From a virus: a stretch of 64,000 nucleotides of DNA. Positions 8,709-18,771 of the stretch are shown piece after piece; position 1 is the first letter of the stretch, and each line of letters opens with the position of its first letter. Made by a program: the position numbers and the translations under genes. The stretch lies in IMG/VR virus record IMGVR_UViG_3300041411_000080, positions 186,001 through 250,000 of that record; one strand, written 5' to 3'. Below the pieces are notes generated by a model that saw only the letters and a list, made by a program, of their open reading frames with translations, was not told the origin of the DNA and searched no databases.

Positions 8709-10628
8709 TTACCAAGCCTTAGCCATGGCTTCCAATACAGCTACAGTATTAGCGCCTTGGCGTGCAAGGAATTTAACCGTGCGGAAGAACTCATCCAGGT
8801 TATATGCTTCCTGCATTTTGCTAATGACGTAAGCTTGGATTTTCTGGCGCTGATCTTCTTCCAAATCCTTACCTGAACCCTTACGGAATTCAATCAGGGC
8901 TTTGGACATGTCTTCTTGGGCTTTAGTCATGATGTCCAGCACACGATTGCTACCCAACAGTGTCAAGAACTTTACAGTATCTTTGATCTGCAATTTCATG
9001 TCACCAAGGTCTACATCAATCTTTGCGTGGTCTGGAACATCTCTTTGTTCTTTGTTATCAAGGAATTTGATAAACTGACCTTCCTTACGCAGTACGTGAT
9101 CACCTGGAAGATTAAGAGATGCACTAAGGTGACTTCTTTTCTGATCTTCAACGATATCCTCTAATTCTTCTAGAATAGAATCATTAGCTGGGCGTTTCAA
9201 AACCATGATAAATTTGTTTACCATATCAACGCGGATATAGTTGTATTGCTGACGAAGAAATTCGTTACACTTCATCAGATCGCTGTCGAGATGGTCGCCT
9301 ACGAAAATACCGGTCTTCCACATATCAGGGTTAGTTTGAACAGTAACTACGTCCGACTTCGGATCACCAGACAACTTATCGATCACCCCTTTAGCGGCTT
9401 CAGCTTTAGTCAGGATACCATTCACACCAGCTTTATATTTACCCCACATCATCTCGGCCCGTGCCAACAGCTCTTTAATCCACTTGAGCACCTTGGCGCC
9501 GATCTCGGCAGCTCGGTCTGTCAAAGATTTCTCATTGACCTCGGCATCTTCTACAGCGGCACGCGGTGTAGTCAGATAACCTTCCATACCGGTAGCACGA
9601 ACTTTAAGACCACAGATCTGGTCGATGTGTTCCAAGCCAGCTTGCAGTACCGCAGCAGCCTGTTTAGAGATGCGCTTGTTAGAACGAAGAATCTGAAGGT
9701 GTTGCTCGATAGCAACCTGAGCACCATGCAGTGTATCTACTGCATCTTGGATGCGACCAATCTCAGCAATCTCTGGTAGATCCAGTGGATCAGTTTCTAC
9801 AGCGGTCAGTTTTTCGGCTACTTCTGGAGCAAGCGGTTCATTACCATGGGCAGTTGGCTCAGTAGTGATGGCTTGTTCTACTACAGCATCGTAGTTCTCT
9901 TTAGAGACTTTACGGGTAGCATGAATCTCAGCTTGGCGCTTGAGCAATTCAATACGAGCTTTACCAGTACCGACCGCTTCATTGATGCACTCAAGACTCA
10001 GCTTAGTTACGCCACTTGGCTTACCAGCACGATGGTTAATAAACCCGATTGTTTGGCGAAGACGTTCTTGATCCCGACGAGGGTAACCGATGATGTCGAA
10101 ACGACCGGCGTGTTGGGCATAGTCTTCAAGCGACTTGGTTGCGGACTCAGTTTTCTTGATCTCTGCATCAGTCGCTTCAGCCGTATCGTGTTCCAGTTTT
10201 GGTTCATCAGCTTCGGCCTCCGATTCTTCTGCATCGTCTTTCTTTACGAATGGCGGTGCTTTGGTTGCCCCATCACCGGCTTCGGCATCGGTATCTTTGG
10301 AACCTTCATCCGGCTTAGTTGCAGGAGGAGTTGGTTTCGATTCTGTGCTGTCGTCAGACTTGGCTGGAGCTGGTTTGGATTCACCTGTCTCAGCAGACTC
10401 TTTAACAGTGTCGAACTGCTTTTCTGTGGCGTCATCAGTATCTTCCTTCTCAGGAATTACTTTAGCAGGACCCGGACTATTGGTGTCAGTACCAACGTCC
10501 CCGGTTTTGGTACCGGCAGCTACGGTCTGGGCATTGGGAACTTCTTTAACGCCATCATTCAATGGCTCATGTGCGTCAGCAAAGTCTTCTTTGCTACCGA
10601 CTAGTTTACTCAGGTGGAAAAAGGACAT
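8709..10628 (-). CDS. Inner-body protein precursor with long low-complexity N-terminus, 639 aa
   Basis: Residues about 25-170 are low-complexity (Lys, Glu, Asp, Thr, Pro, Ala), resembling a disordered propeptide. A block HIDQICGLKVRATGMEGY at about 330-350 parallels the pre-cleavage block of the paralogs; TGMEGY offers a G-M-E site. An amphipathic helix (VLKWIKELLARAEMMW) follows at the expected distance. The C-terminal 150 residues are helical (KAQEDMSKALIEF). AGAGAG lies upstream of the ATG. It is separated from its neighbours by hairpins on both sides, so it is probably a separate transcript. Confidence 0.7.
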   Translation of the reverse strand: MSFFHLSKLVGSKEDFADAHEPLNDGVKEVPNAQTVAAGTKTGDVGTDTNSPGPAKVIPEKEDTDDATEKQFDTVKESAETGESKPAPAKSDDSTESKPTPPATKPDEGSKDTDAEAGDGATKAPPFVKKDDAEESEAEADEPKLEHDTAEATDAEIKKTESATKSLEDYAQHAGRFDIIGYPRRDQERLRQTIGFINHRAGKPSGVTKLSLECINEAVGTGKARIELLKRQAEIHATRKVSKENYDAVVEQAITTEPTAHGNEPLAPEVAEKLTAVETDPLDLPEIAEIGRIQDAVDTLHGAQVAIEQHLQILRSNKRISKQAAAVLQAGLEHIDQICGLKVRATGMEGYLTTPRAAVEDAEVNEKSLTDRAAEIGAKVLKWIKELLARAEMMWGKYKAGVNGILTKAEAAKGVIDKLSGDPKSDVVTVQTNPDMWKTGIFVGDHLDSDLMKCNEFLRQQYNYIRVDMVNKFIMVLKRPANDSILEELEDIVEDQKRSHLSASLNLPGDHVLRKEGQFIKFLDNKEQRDVPDHAKIDVDLGDMKLQIKDTVKFLTLLGSNRVLDIMTKAQEDMSKALIEFRKGSGKDLEEDQRQKIQAYVISKMQEAYNLDEFFRTVKFLARQGANTVAVLEAMAKAW

Positions 10629-10667
10629 GTTCTAGACTCTCTTTGGAATTAGAATAACATAGCATAA

Positions 10668-10688
10668 TGGGAACCACGTAGGTTCCCA
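10668..10688 (-). terminator. Hairpin terminator after the 449-aa gene
   Basis: TGGGAACC and GGTTCCCA pair around a 5-nt loop. The minus-strand tail is ATTATGCTATG, a variant of the TTATGCC tail. It lies 5 nt past the stop at 10694. Confidence 0.7.
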
Positions 10689-10693
10689 CTTGG

Positions 10694-12043
10694 CTATTGA
10701 TCGAGTTTCTCTTGTACAGGTTGAGCAGGTTTCTCAAGCGGTGCTTCGTACGCTTTCAACTCAAGATCAGCAATAAAGCCCATGGCCCCCAGCAATCTAA
10801 GTTGACCAGCTAAAGCATTGTTGTAGTCACTTACTAAACGAGTCATGGAGTTCATGATCGTGGTCAGGTCTCTAACGACATTGGATACGTTAGGTTTGTT
10901 AGGTTGTTGTACTTCAGCATCTGGATCATCACCGCGACTACCACTGAGGTCACCACCTACTCCAGGCATATCGTCATCACGAATGTTCCGAAGGTTATTA
11001 CGGATCTTATCTGCGGATCGTTCCAGCTTACGAATCTCCGTAGAGATCTTTTGGTCGTAGCCTTTACTACCAGCTAACCGTTTAGCAATCCCCAGTAGGT
11101 AACTAACCCGTTGACGGATGGTCGTTGGTGGATCAACTTTGATGGTGTTGTCAGACTCATTGATCGGCTGTACATCCGGGATCTTTAAATACCGGAAACG
11201 CATCGATCGAACCACATTCATGAAATAGCCCCAATCCTTATTATTAAGGTTAGGGTTTTCTGGATCTTGGTTCTCATTCTGATCAGGAGCCGGACCTGAG
11301 TAATACAGTGCCCTTTCACCTTGAGCAGTTTTACTACGAACAACATAAGCCGCCGAACGGAAACGATGGTCAGGTTCATCCAAAGGTTCAAAGTTCTTCA
11401 TCCACTTATTAGCAGTGAAGAGTTCGAATCGCATGGCTGAGCCATCATCCCACGATTGGTTCACATTAACCGTAGACAGTAGTTTGTCGACTTGCTTAAA
11501 GTACTGCATCATGACTTTGTCGTAGAAGTCAAAGATGTTGTTGGTATTCTCCAATACCGGGCGAATGTCTTTCGGTTGGAATCCACCGTTAATAGAGAAC
11601 TTAAGATTCTTCTTAACAGAGACTTCTTCCTTGAAAGGTTTAGAGTTAGCTTTACTGGCCAACCCACTCAACATCTCAAGACGTTCAACCAAACGTTCGG
11701 CACCAGACTGGATAATCTTTGCGTAGCCAAACAGATCACTCTGAAATCTACGCATGTTTACTTTCACTCTTTCCCAAGCCTGTTCCGCTGCCCGGTCGAC
11801 GTCTTCTGTAGAGATCACTTCTGTCAGGTTATACTTCTCGAGGGCATAACCGATGAGCTGGGTTTCACCCTGCTCGATTACAGTAAAGAGCTGCTCTAAG
11901 GCAACCATTTCCTCGACGAGTTTCTCTGAACGTACTCGGTGTGATTCTAGTGAAGCGAGGTAGTCATTGGACAAGACGTTAAAATCGGCGGGTATTACCC
12001 CGCCGAAATTATCAGGTTGGGACTGGTTAACGGAATTAACCAT
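10694..12043 (-). CDS. Internal head / virion protein, 449 aa
   Basis: YALEKY at about residue 66-71, followed by helical heptad-rich sequence (WERVKVNMRRFQSDLFGYA), gives the same LE-[KS]-[YF] plus helix order as the inner-body series, but with a shorter N-part. There is a flexible Asp/Gly/Pro segment around 340-370 (DDDMPGVGGDLSGSRGDD). Strong GGAGGG precedes the ATG. It leads a run with the two following minus-strand genes at 8-9 nt spacing. Membership of the inner-body family is plausible but weaker than for the other paralogs. Confidence 0.55.
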   Translation of the reverse strand: MVNSVNQSQPDNFGGVIPADFNVLSNDYLASLESHRVRSEKLVEEMVALEQLFTVIEQGETQLIGYALEKYNLTEVISTEDVDRAAEQAWERVKVNMRRFQSDLFGYAKIIQSGAERLVERLEMLSGLASKANSKPFKEEVSVKKNLKFSINGGFQPKDIRPVLENTNNIFDFYDKVMMQYFKQVDKLLSTVNVNQSWDDGSAMRFELFTANKWMKNFEPLDEPDHRFRSAAYVVRSKTAQGERALYYSGPAPDQNENQDPENPNLNNKDWGYFMNVVRSMRFRYLKIPDVQPINESDNTIKVDPPTTIRQRVSYLLGIAKRLAGSKGYDQKISTEIRKLERSADKIRNNLRNIRDDDMPGVGGDLSGSRGDDPDAEVQQPNKPNVSNVVRDLTTIMNSMTRLVSDYNNALAGQLRLLGAMGFIADLELKAYEAPLEKPAQPVQEKLDQ

Positions 12044-12051
12044 GATCCCTC

Positions 12052-12585
12052 CTAGCGATTAACTTGCTCAGGGACAGTACCGAACAGTAGATGTAGGGTA
12101 TACATCAGATCATCGAAACCGCCTTTGTGAGACAACCACTTCTGAAGAACTTTAGCAGAGTCCGTTGGGACATCCAGCTTATCCATCATGAAGTAGATCT
12201 CACGACGACCTTCAACCGATTCAGTTACAACAGGAACGTTGTACGAAACCAGTGCAGGCCAAGTGTGGATACTGAACTTACGTGTACCACTTGCAATGAA
12301 GCGAATGGTGTCCAATACGAACGCGTAGTTCTGATCGGTAAGCATGGCATTGGAATCCTGACGGATGAACCAGCTATACTCACCAGCAAACAGTTCCTGT
12401 GCAAGGTCGACTACTTTCTTACGAAATTGCCAAGTGATTGCTTGCTTAGGGAAGTTAGTGAATTCCACAAAGAGTTCATGAACCCGTGGATCACCTTGAC
12501 GCATCTCGAATCGTTTGCCAGCTTTATACTGACCACCGGAGTATTCGCGATTACCGTCAAATGGTTTAACAGCATTAGTCGCCAT
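12052..12585 (-). CDS. Small virion-region protein, 177 aa
   Basis: A compact soluble protein beginning MATNAVKPFDGNREY, with aromatic residues throughout and no membrane segment or known motif. GGAGG lies 5 nt before the ATG. Spacing of 8-9 nt to the genes on both sides shows a tight operon with the 449-aa and 297-aa proteins. I do not recognise it; a head or neck component is a guess from position. Confidence 0.6.
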   Translation of the reverse strand: MATNAVKPFDGNREYSGGQYKAGKRFEMRQGDPRVHELFVEFTNFPKQAITWQFRKKVVDLAQELFAGEYSWFIRQDSNAMLTDQNYAFVLDTIRFIASGTRKFSIHTWPALVSYNVPVVTESVEGRREIYFMMDKLDVPTDSAKVLQKWLSHKGGFDDLMYTLHLLFGTVPEQVNR

Positions 12586-12594
12586 GATGCCTCC

Positions 12595-13488
12595 TTAGTG
12601 CAGGCCAGCTTTCTCTTCGGTCTTACGCATCTCGTATTCATATTCAGAAATACGTTTCTCGTAAGCTTGGATCTGTTTCTGGACAACTGGGTTAGATGGG
12701 TTACCAGCGTACATGTCTTTGAGTTCTTGCAGTCGCAGTTGCAGACCGTAGAATTCTTCCTTAGCTTCGTGGTAACGATTAACCTGCATCTCAGCCAAGA
12801 ACTTGCCCATCAACATGAAAGGGTTGTTACGTGGAGAGAAGCCGTCCATTTCCAGTGGGTCAGTCTTCTGAGTACCCAGAGACTGTTGAGCCAGTTGGAA
12901 AGTCTGTGGATCTACAGTAGCGTTAGAGGCTTTCTGGATACGAGACTTGAACTCAGCTGGTGGAATCGACATGGTAACGTACAGACCAGCGAACTGATCC
13001 ATGTTAGTGTCGATCCATTCCGATTCAGCAGCCGACCACTTAGGAGCGGTAGCTTTACCGACGGCCAGTGCTTCTTGAGCAATAGCAAACAGCATGAACT
13101 TACGTGCATACCTGATGTAGAATGCCAGAGCTTCAATGAACTTCAAAACGTTTGCACGCTCAAAGGACATGTTGCTATTGGTGAACTGAACACTGAAGGC
13201 AGTCCGCACATCTTTCTCGATGATGTCGAAATAGCTACGGATGTTCGACAAGTTGTTGAGCATCAGACCCAACGAGTTACCGTTGAAGTTAACGTAACGA
13301 CGATGGACGGTATCCATACGTTTCATCAGCATCGACTTCATCTGTAGGCCACCAAAGGCTTCACGGACTTCATCGATGAATGGAGCAACGGTATCATCGT
13401 ACTCCATCTTCAGCTGATCAACGACCGTCATTACTTGACGACGCTCCATCACTGCGGGGAGCGATTCAATAAAGGCAAGAATACTCAT
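12595..13488 (-). CDS. Virion-region protein with C-terminal coiled coil, 297 aa
   Basis: The N-terminal two thirds is helical and hydrophobic (FIEALAFYIRYARKFMLFAIAQEALAV, a long amphipathic rather than transmembrane stretch). Residues about 230-297 are a charged coiled coil (YHEAKEEF...EKRISEYEYEMRKTEEKAG). It is cotranscribed with its neighbours at 9-11 nt spacing. No family was recognised. Coiled-coil structural proteins are common in this region of phiKZ-like genomes. Confidence 0.6.
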   Translation of the reverse strand: MSILAFIESLPAVMERRQVMTVVDQLKMEYDDTVAPFIDEVREAFGGLQMKSMLMKRMDTVHRRYVNFNGNSLGLMLNNLSNIRSYFDIIEKDVRTAFSVQFTNSNMSFERANVLKFIEALAFYIRYARKFMLFAIAQEALAVGKATAPKWSAAESEWIDTNMDQFAGLYVTMSIPPAEFKSRIQKASNATVDPQTFQLAQQSLGTQKTDPLEMDGFSPRNNPFMLMGKFLAEMQVNRYHEAKEEFYGLQLRLQELKDMYAGNPSNPVVQKQIQAYEKRISEYEYEMRKTEEKAGLH

Positions 13489-13499
13489 CGTAGATTCCC

Positions 13500-14705
13500 T
13501 TAGATGTTAGTGTGCATTTGTTTGCTGAACATTTTGAAGATCTCGGTGATATCCTGACCTTTCGATTTCTCAGCAACCTTGATGTCGTCGATTCTCCAGC
13601 TAGAAGCCAGGTCAACGCCACGGTGATAGATGGTTACACGGTTCCAACGCTCGTCTACAGCCATCAACATCAGCAGGTAGGAGTTATCGAAGAACTTCTT
13701 ACGTACGTTAACGTCATCGATCTTAGCGTACAGGGTGTTAGCAGCTTTCTTCATGGTGGTAGTAGAGATGATGGCGATGTTAGATGCATCAGCCAGACTC
13801 AGACGACCCGATTGGATTGCTTGGGATACGTTGTTACGACGACGATCGAGGATAGTCTTGTAGACACCCGATTTGTCAGTCATCAATGCAGTCATATGTG
13901 CATCGATCATATCCTGACCCATAACGAAGTCGCGCCACAGTTTGATCTGTCCAGACTTCACCAAGAACAGGCGGTGAGCCCAAGTATCACGTCCACCAGC
14001 AGTAAAGATATGAGTGATTGTATCGGAAGGCACAACCGCAGGAATGAGTTTAATCATAACTGGGAGCTTGGCACTTTCGTTACCGGACTTAACTTCAACG
14101 TTGAGCAGTTTACCAATTGCAAGGTTCTCCGCTTCATAAACTTTCTGGGAATCCCCAGACTTCATGCCATGTACTGGAGCTTTATCGCCCTTCTGATCGT
14201 AGTCGTCATCCTTGCCACCAAATGCTTCAAGAGCAACTTGTTGGGCAGCGTATTTCTCTTCCGAGTATTCAGCGATCAGACCTTGACGGACCGGTTGTGC
14301 AAATGCTTCGAGAGCAGGCAGGCCGTTAGCATAAGTTTCCGTTGCGTATACCGCAGAACGGAAGTTCTCAAAACCTAGTGCACTGGCACCGCTACGCTCA
14401 GGGTTAAGCGTATCAAATACCTTAAGGGTATCAATCTTACCCACGCCAAACACCATGTTAACTGCTTGCAGGTAATAACCGGCATAGAGACTAACACCCA
14501 GCTTGAGCAGGTCTAAAACGTATGGTTGATCAGCGATGCTTTGATCGATGATAGTGATGGGTTCTACTCGCAGCGGTTTCGTGATATCGGCCAGCGAGCT
14601 AATGCTAGACATCGACTTCGCAGCAGTCAACACTGTTGCCATGAGGTCGCGCCCGACAGCAGCAGCGTCTCCACGAATTGCGGAGTTAATAATGGGTAAT
14701 GGCAT
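13500..14705 (-). CDS. Virion structural protein, 401 aa
   Basis: The N-terminal 160 residues contain several small-X-Glu motifs (ALEAF twice, GFENF), so proteolytic maturation is possible. A charged Lys/Asp linker (KDDDYDQKGDK) leads into a more globular alpha/beta C-terminal domain. It diverges from the plus-strand gene at 14743, leaving only 37 nt for both control regions. A GGAAGAGAGAG purine run precedes the ATG. It is not recognisably one of the inner-body paralogs, so I call it a head-related structural protein only. Confidence 0.55.
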   Translation of the reverse strand: MPLPIINSAIRGDAAAVGRDLMATVLTAAKSMSSISSLADITKPLRVEPITIIDQSIADQPYVLDLLKLGVSLYAGYYLQAVNMVFGVGKIDTLKVFDTLNPERSGASALGFENFRSAVYATETYANGLPALEAFAQPVRQGLIAEYSEEKYAAQQVALEAFGGKDDDYDQKGDKAPVHGMKSGDSQKVYEAENLAIGKLLNVEVKSGNESAKLPVMIKLIPAVVPSDTITHIFTAGGRDTWAHRLFLVKSGQIKLWRDFVMGQDMIDAHMTALMTDKSGVYKTILDRRRNNVSQAIQSGRLSLADASNIAIISTTTMKKAANTLYAKIDDVNVRKKFFDNSYLLMLMAVDERWNRVTIYHRGVDLASSWRIDDIKVAEKSKGQDITEIFKMFSKQMHTNI

Positions 14706-14742
14706 ACTCTCTCTTCCTTTAATTGACTAAGAGATTAAGAAA

Positions 14743-15792
14743 ATGGCTTTAAGTGATTTCATCAATCAGATTATTAAGAACACGGGTTTGTCTCCGCGGG
14801 ATCAAGCTGTACATGATACCTTTCGCGGGTTGAATATTACTGGCCGTAACAACGCTGTTCCCCTTAACACAGAGAACCACGGTTACACATTCTTTACTCG
14901 TCCGTATCTGAATTTGTCTGACTCAAACTGCATGGTCGATCGACGGTTGCAAATGCTGCTAAACCCGAACCCATGGAGTATCGAACGCAGAGTACGAGCG
15001 TATCTAGATCCAGAACAACACAAGGACAAAGGTCCAGATTGGTGTCCAGGTGTGGACATGCTAAACCCTTTCATTCCTTTGTTATCCAACAACTTGATTA
15101 GTCTTACCGGTTGGGAAGACTTCACGCTGAACCTGGCTACAACGGCTCCGGGTGTATATCGTGATGCGATGGCATATGTAGACGACGTTCCGTACCAATA
15201 TGGTACTTATGACCTACAGATGACAACCCGTAACATTGACGGAGATCCTATAACATGGATGATGGCGATGATGGAAATCTATATGGGCCTTAACCGGGAA
15301 GGTCGGATTATGCCCTATCCTGAATTGCTAATGCTCAACGAATACGATGCTAACATCCGTATCTACCGACTGGTAATGGACTCTACCAAAACTTACGTTC
15401 AACGAATGGCTGCTCCTGGAGCTGCACTTGCTATGAACGCCCCTACTGGCCAAGGTCTGAACTTCACAGGGGACGGTTCTGAAACCCCGTATCAAACTGT
15501 GAGTGATCAACTGAACTTTAGTTGGCGTTGCATGGGTTTGACAATTTACGACTATATCCTCATTTATGAGTTTAACGAGTTGGTACAGGAATTCAACCCA
15601 GCGATGATGGATGATCAACGTGGTAAAGCTACAGTCAAGCTGAAACCTAACGAGAAAGACTGGTTCAACTTTGAAGCTTATCCTTACATTAACGTGGATG
15701 CCCACAATGAATTGGAATGGCACGTAATGCGTAGTGATTATGAAGCTCGCTTCGGTGGTAACCTCAAACTCAATTATCAAGATCAGCAATAA
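14743..15792 (+). CDS. Virion structural protein, 349 aa (tail/baseplate candidate)
   Basis: A Trp-, Tyr- and Met-rich soluble protein without membrane segments, with a beta-rich middle (YVDDVPYQYGTYDLQM) and QGLNFTGDGSETPYQ near 245. It is followed after 9 nt by the 974-aa structural gene on the same strand; the pair is a two-gene plus-strand island inside minus-strand virion genes and probably forms one unit. The sequence reads like a phage tail or connector component, but I cannot name the family. Confidence 0.55.
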   Translation: MALSDFINQIIKNTGLSPRDQAVHDTFRGLNITGRNNAVPLNTENHGYTFFTRPYLNLSDSNCMVDRRLQMLLNPNPWSIERRVRAYLDPEQHKDKGPDWCPGVDMLNPFIPLLSNNLISLTGWEDFTLNLATTAPGVYRDAMAYVDDVPYQYGTYDLQMTTRNIDGDPITWMMAMMEIYMGLNREGRIMPYPELLMLNEYDANIRIYRLVMDSTKTYVQRMAAPGAALAMNAPTGQGLNFTGDGSETPYQTVSDQLNFSWRCMGLTIYDYILIYEFNELVQEFNPAMMDDQRGKATVKLKPNEKDWFNFEAYPYINVDAHNELEWHVMRSDYEARFGGNLKLNYQDQQ

Positions 15793-15801
15793 GGTATTTC
15801 A

Positions 15802-18726
15802 ATGAGCAGCTTTAAAGATAACCTTTACGAGGTTCTTCGTAACCCGGCACTGATCCAGTCGTTGATGTTAAACGAATTGGACTCACAGCTGAACCCCGAT
15901 CCAAATAACCCCACTTACGATATTCCAGATGGTAGTCTTCCTTTCGTATATCTGATGGAATGCGGTAGCATAGAAACAGCTGCTAACATCAGTGAGATTG
16001 AAGCGTTGATGCGTCGTCTGTATGCACGGCAAGCAATCACCCAAGACGAGCTGTACCTACACATGTCAGATGATGACTACTTGGGACGCTTCGCTATTCC
16101 TTCGAGTACGCCTTGGATGTTGATCCTTGACTACGATGAGGTCATTGCTAAGGCTGTGCCGTTTGGTGATCAGGGACTCAAGCGTTTGGTTATCCCACGA
16201 CTGACTCAATTCAGTGCTGGTGGTCTACCATTCACAATGCAGTATCCAATCCAAATGACCGTCATGCGTCATGGTGGTGTAACAGTCGAATACGTTCTGG
16301 ACAAGGAATCTCCTATCCAAGCGTTGACCACTAACATCGTTGAATGGGATATGATGATTTCTAAGGTGGACAATCAACGTCGCCGTTTGATGGCTATGAC
16401 CATCCCCGTCTACCAATTCCAAGTGCGTACCTATTCGGATGTACTTAACCCTGAAGACTTGTTCCAAACTGAGTACACCTTCGATAACCAGTTCTATTAC
16501 GCTCGAGCTTATATCTCCCGTGATAACGAACAGACGTGGGAAGAGATCAAAACGACTCACTCGGATCTGACGTACGACCCTATGGAACTCACCATGGTGT
16601 TTAAGGTTGTGAATAACTCCTTGAAGGTGAGTATCCCTACAGTTTACGTGACTACAGGTTTGGCTGAAGGTTCTATTCGGGTCGACATCTATACCACGTT
16701 GGGACCATTGGACCGTGACATGGGTAGCGTTCAAGATACGGACTTCAAAGTACAGTTCAATTCGATCGACGATGATAAAACCTTTACCGCTCCACTCGAT
16801 ACCCTGACGACCTGTCAACCATTGGCACGTCAACGTGTTACCGGTGGTGCAAGTGCGATGGCTTTTGATAAACTGCGTGAGCAAGTTATCAATAACACTT
16901 TGGGTCCAATGCAAGTTCCGATTACCAATGTGCAGTTGTCTGCTCAGTTGGATCGCCGTGGCTATGCACTGGTAACTAACGTCGATAACATCACCAATTT
17001 GGAATACCTCGCCTCACGTCGCCTAAGCACCCCTCAGGCGTTGGATGTAGTTTCTGGGGCAGGTGTAGCCATGTCACAGATTACGTTCAACATGGACAGT
17101 ATCTCGGGCTCTCAGCATGTATCTGACAACGGTCTTCGGCAAACTCTGCTCCCTTCGATGCTTTATGCATTTAATCAGGGTAAAGTCACGCCATTGACTG
17201 ACGCAGCTATTGAACGTTTGGATGGAATGACTGCTGAACAGCGTGCACGTGAGATGAACAACTCTCGTTATGTGTACTCGCCTTTCCATAACGTACTGGA
17301 TGCATCGAATAACAACTTCGACATGCGTCCTTACTACTTGGACAATCCAGTTATCACACAGAAACTGTTTGTGGGTGAGAACGACACCGCTAACTTGCAA
17401 GTAGCCATTAAAGAGTACGACGTATATCGCACTCCTAAAGGTTACGGTATCCGAATCAAATTGGAATCCGGTGAACAGTTCCGTAAGTTGGAAGATAACC
17501 AAATCGTAGTTCAGATTGGTTACCAACCAGATGGTGAAAATCGTTGGGCCTCGGTGAATGGTGTTCAGACTGGTATTCAAGACCAAGAACGTATCTTTGA
17601 GTTCAACATCGAATCCAACTTCGACTTGAATCAAGCGGGTGAACTTCGCACCACTAACATGAGTATGTTCAGTACTGTACAGAATGACTACTTTGTCAAA
17701 CTGTTGGCAGATCTGGATGTTACCGTTTGCGTGGTCAACTCTATCACTCCGGGTTACCAACCTAATGACCTTGATGAGATGGTTCAAGTACACTTGTTGC
17801 CAGCACAGTTCATGACTGTTACCCGTGAACGTCTTAAGGTCACGTTTGGTTACGACCTTACTCGTCTGTGGCGTCGTAGCCGTCCTGTACTGAGTTCTGA
17901 GAGCTATAAGAAGTATGACCATAACGTACCAGCCTACTACACTACTACGGTGTATGAGACTGATGCCAACGGCAACATCATTATCGAGATCAAACCTGAT
18001 GGTACTTTGGATTACAAGGTTCTCCATCGCGTAGGTGATCCGGTATTGGATGTCAATGGTAATCCAGTGTTCGATCATCGAGCTGGTGATCCTATCATCG
18101 ATGCTGATGGTAACCCTATCTTGCTGGAACCACGTAAGCTGTTGTATGAGACCACGTTGTTTATGGTTGATGGCTTGTTCTACTACGCTAATGAGCGTGA
18201 TGCTGCTAACTACGCCAAAGAGATCCCTATGGAAATCGTGACGTGGATTCAGAATGACATCGCAGCTCTCGATTCTCGGTTGTTGAGTGAGGCTGAGCTT
18301 TACCTCTATCCAACTACGACCTATGGTGAAACTGTAGCGAGTATCCGTGAAGGTCAACAGGTTACCATTCCTGTGGATCAAGCATTTAGTCTGAGTTTCT
18401 ACCTAAGTCGTTCGGGTTACACTAACCCAACGATTCGACCTAGTCTGATTGATAACGCTAAGTCGATCGTTAACGAACATCTGCAACGTAGCACTATCAG
18501 CATGTCTGACATTATTGCTAAGCTGAAGGAAACTTCTGGTGAAGACGTAATGGCTATCGAAGCAACTGGTTTGGGTGGGACTAACAACTTCACTATCTTG
18601 ACAGTTGAAGACGATGCAGTGCGGTTGGCTGTACGTAAGAAACTGGTAGTGTTGCCTAACCAAGAACTCACCGTTGAAGATGACGTTGTATTCAACTGGT
18701 ATCGCCACACGCTTGAACCCGTCTAA
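15802..18726 (+). CDS. Large virion structural protein, probably baseplate/tail, 974 aa
   Basis: A long, beta-rich protein. Around residues 710-775 it has repeated Gly/Asn/Asp turns (DPVLDVNGNPV, DPIIDADGNPI) spaced like short tandem beta-hairpins. The C-terminal 100 residues (SIVNEHLQRSTISMSDIIAKL) resemble the terminal domain of baseplate-wedge proteins in style, without a decisive motif. AAGGTATTTCA precedes the ATG. It ends against a convergent inner-body gene with a shared terminator. The baseplate role is inferred. Confidence 0.55.
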   Translation: MSSFKDNLYEVLRNPALIQSLMLNELDSQLNPDPNNPTYDIPDGSLPFVYLMECGSIETAANISEIEALMRRLYARQAITQDELYLHMSDDDYLGRFAIPSSTPWMLILDYDEVIAKAVPFGDQGLKRLVIPRLTQFSAGGLPFTMQYPIQMTVMRHGGVTVEYVLDKESPIQALTTNIVEWDMMISKVDNQRRRLMAMTIPVYQFQVRTYSDVLNPEDLFQTEYTFDNQFYYARAYISRDNEQTWEEIKTTHSDLTYDPMELTMVFKVVNNSLKVSIPTVYVTTGLAEGSIRVDIYTTLGPLDRDMGSVQDTDFKVQFNSIDDDKTFTAPLDTLTTCQPLARQRVTGGASAMAFDKLREQVINNTLGPMQVPITNVQLSAQLDRRGYALVTNVDNITNLEYLASRRLSTPQALDVVSGAGVAMSQITFNMDSISGSQHVSDNGLRQTLLPSMLYAFNQGKVTPLTDAAIERLDGMTAEQRAREMNNSRYVYSPFHNVLDASNNNFDMRPYYLDNPVITQKLFVGENDTANLQVAIKEYDVYRTPKGYGIRIKLESGEQFRKLEDNQIVVQIGYQPDGENRWASVNGVQTGIQDQERIFEFNIESNFDLNQAGELRTTNMSMFSTVQNDYFVKLLADLDVTVCVVNSITPGYQPNDLDEMVQVHLLPAQFMTVTRERLKVTFGYDLTRLWRRSRPVLSSESYKKYDHNVPAYYTTTVYETDANGNIIIEIKPDGTLDYKVLHRVGDPVLDVNGNPVFDHRAGDPIIDADGNPILLEPRKLLYETTLFMVDGLFYYANERDAANYAKEIPMEIVTWIQNDIAALDSRLLSEAELYLYPTTTYGETVASIREGQQVTIPVDQAFSLSFYLSRSGYTNPTIRPSLIDNAKSIVNEHLQRSTISMSDIIAKLKETSGEDVMAIEATGLGGTNNFTILTVEDDAVRLAVRKKLVVLPNQELTVEDDVVFNWYRHTLEPV

Positions 18727-18727
18727 G

Positions 18728-18771
18728 ACGACATATTGCCCCTGCTTAATCGCAGGGGCTTTATGCTGTTA
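18728..18771 (+). repeat. 44-nt repeat, copy 1 (inverted relative to 26059-26102)
   Basis: The reverse complement of 26059-26102 matches this stretch at 43 of 44 positions; the only difference is one base in the hairpin loop. The arms outside the stem differ from each other (ACGACATATT versus TTTATGCTG), so orientation is defined and the two copies are inverted. The copies bound 18772-26058. Confidence 0.85.
18738..18759. terminator. Bidirectional hairpin between convergent genes
   Basis: GCCCCTGC and GCAGGGGC pair around TTAATC. It serves the plus-strand gene ending at 18726 (tail TTTATGCTG) and the minus-strand gene ending at 18769. It is the core of one copy of the 44-nt inverted repeat. 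Confidence 0.85.

Noticed and set aside
12127-13347. 406-aa plus-strand frame across two minus-strand genes
   Set aside because: It spans the junction of two genes with good Shine-Dalgarno sites and shows no coding features of its own.
17074-18381. 435-aa minus-strand open frame inside the 974-aa structural gene
   Set aside because: It is fully contained in a convincing plus-strand gene, shows biased low-information composition, and has no start signal or operon partner.
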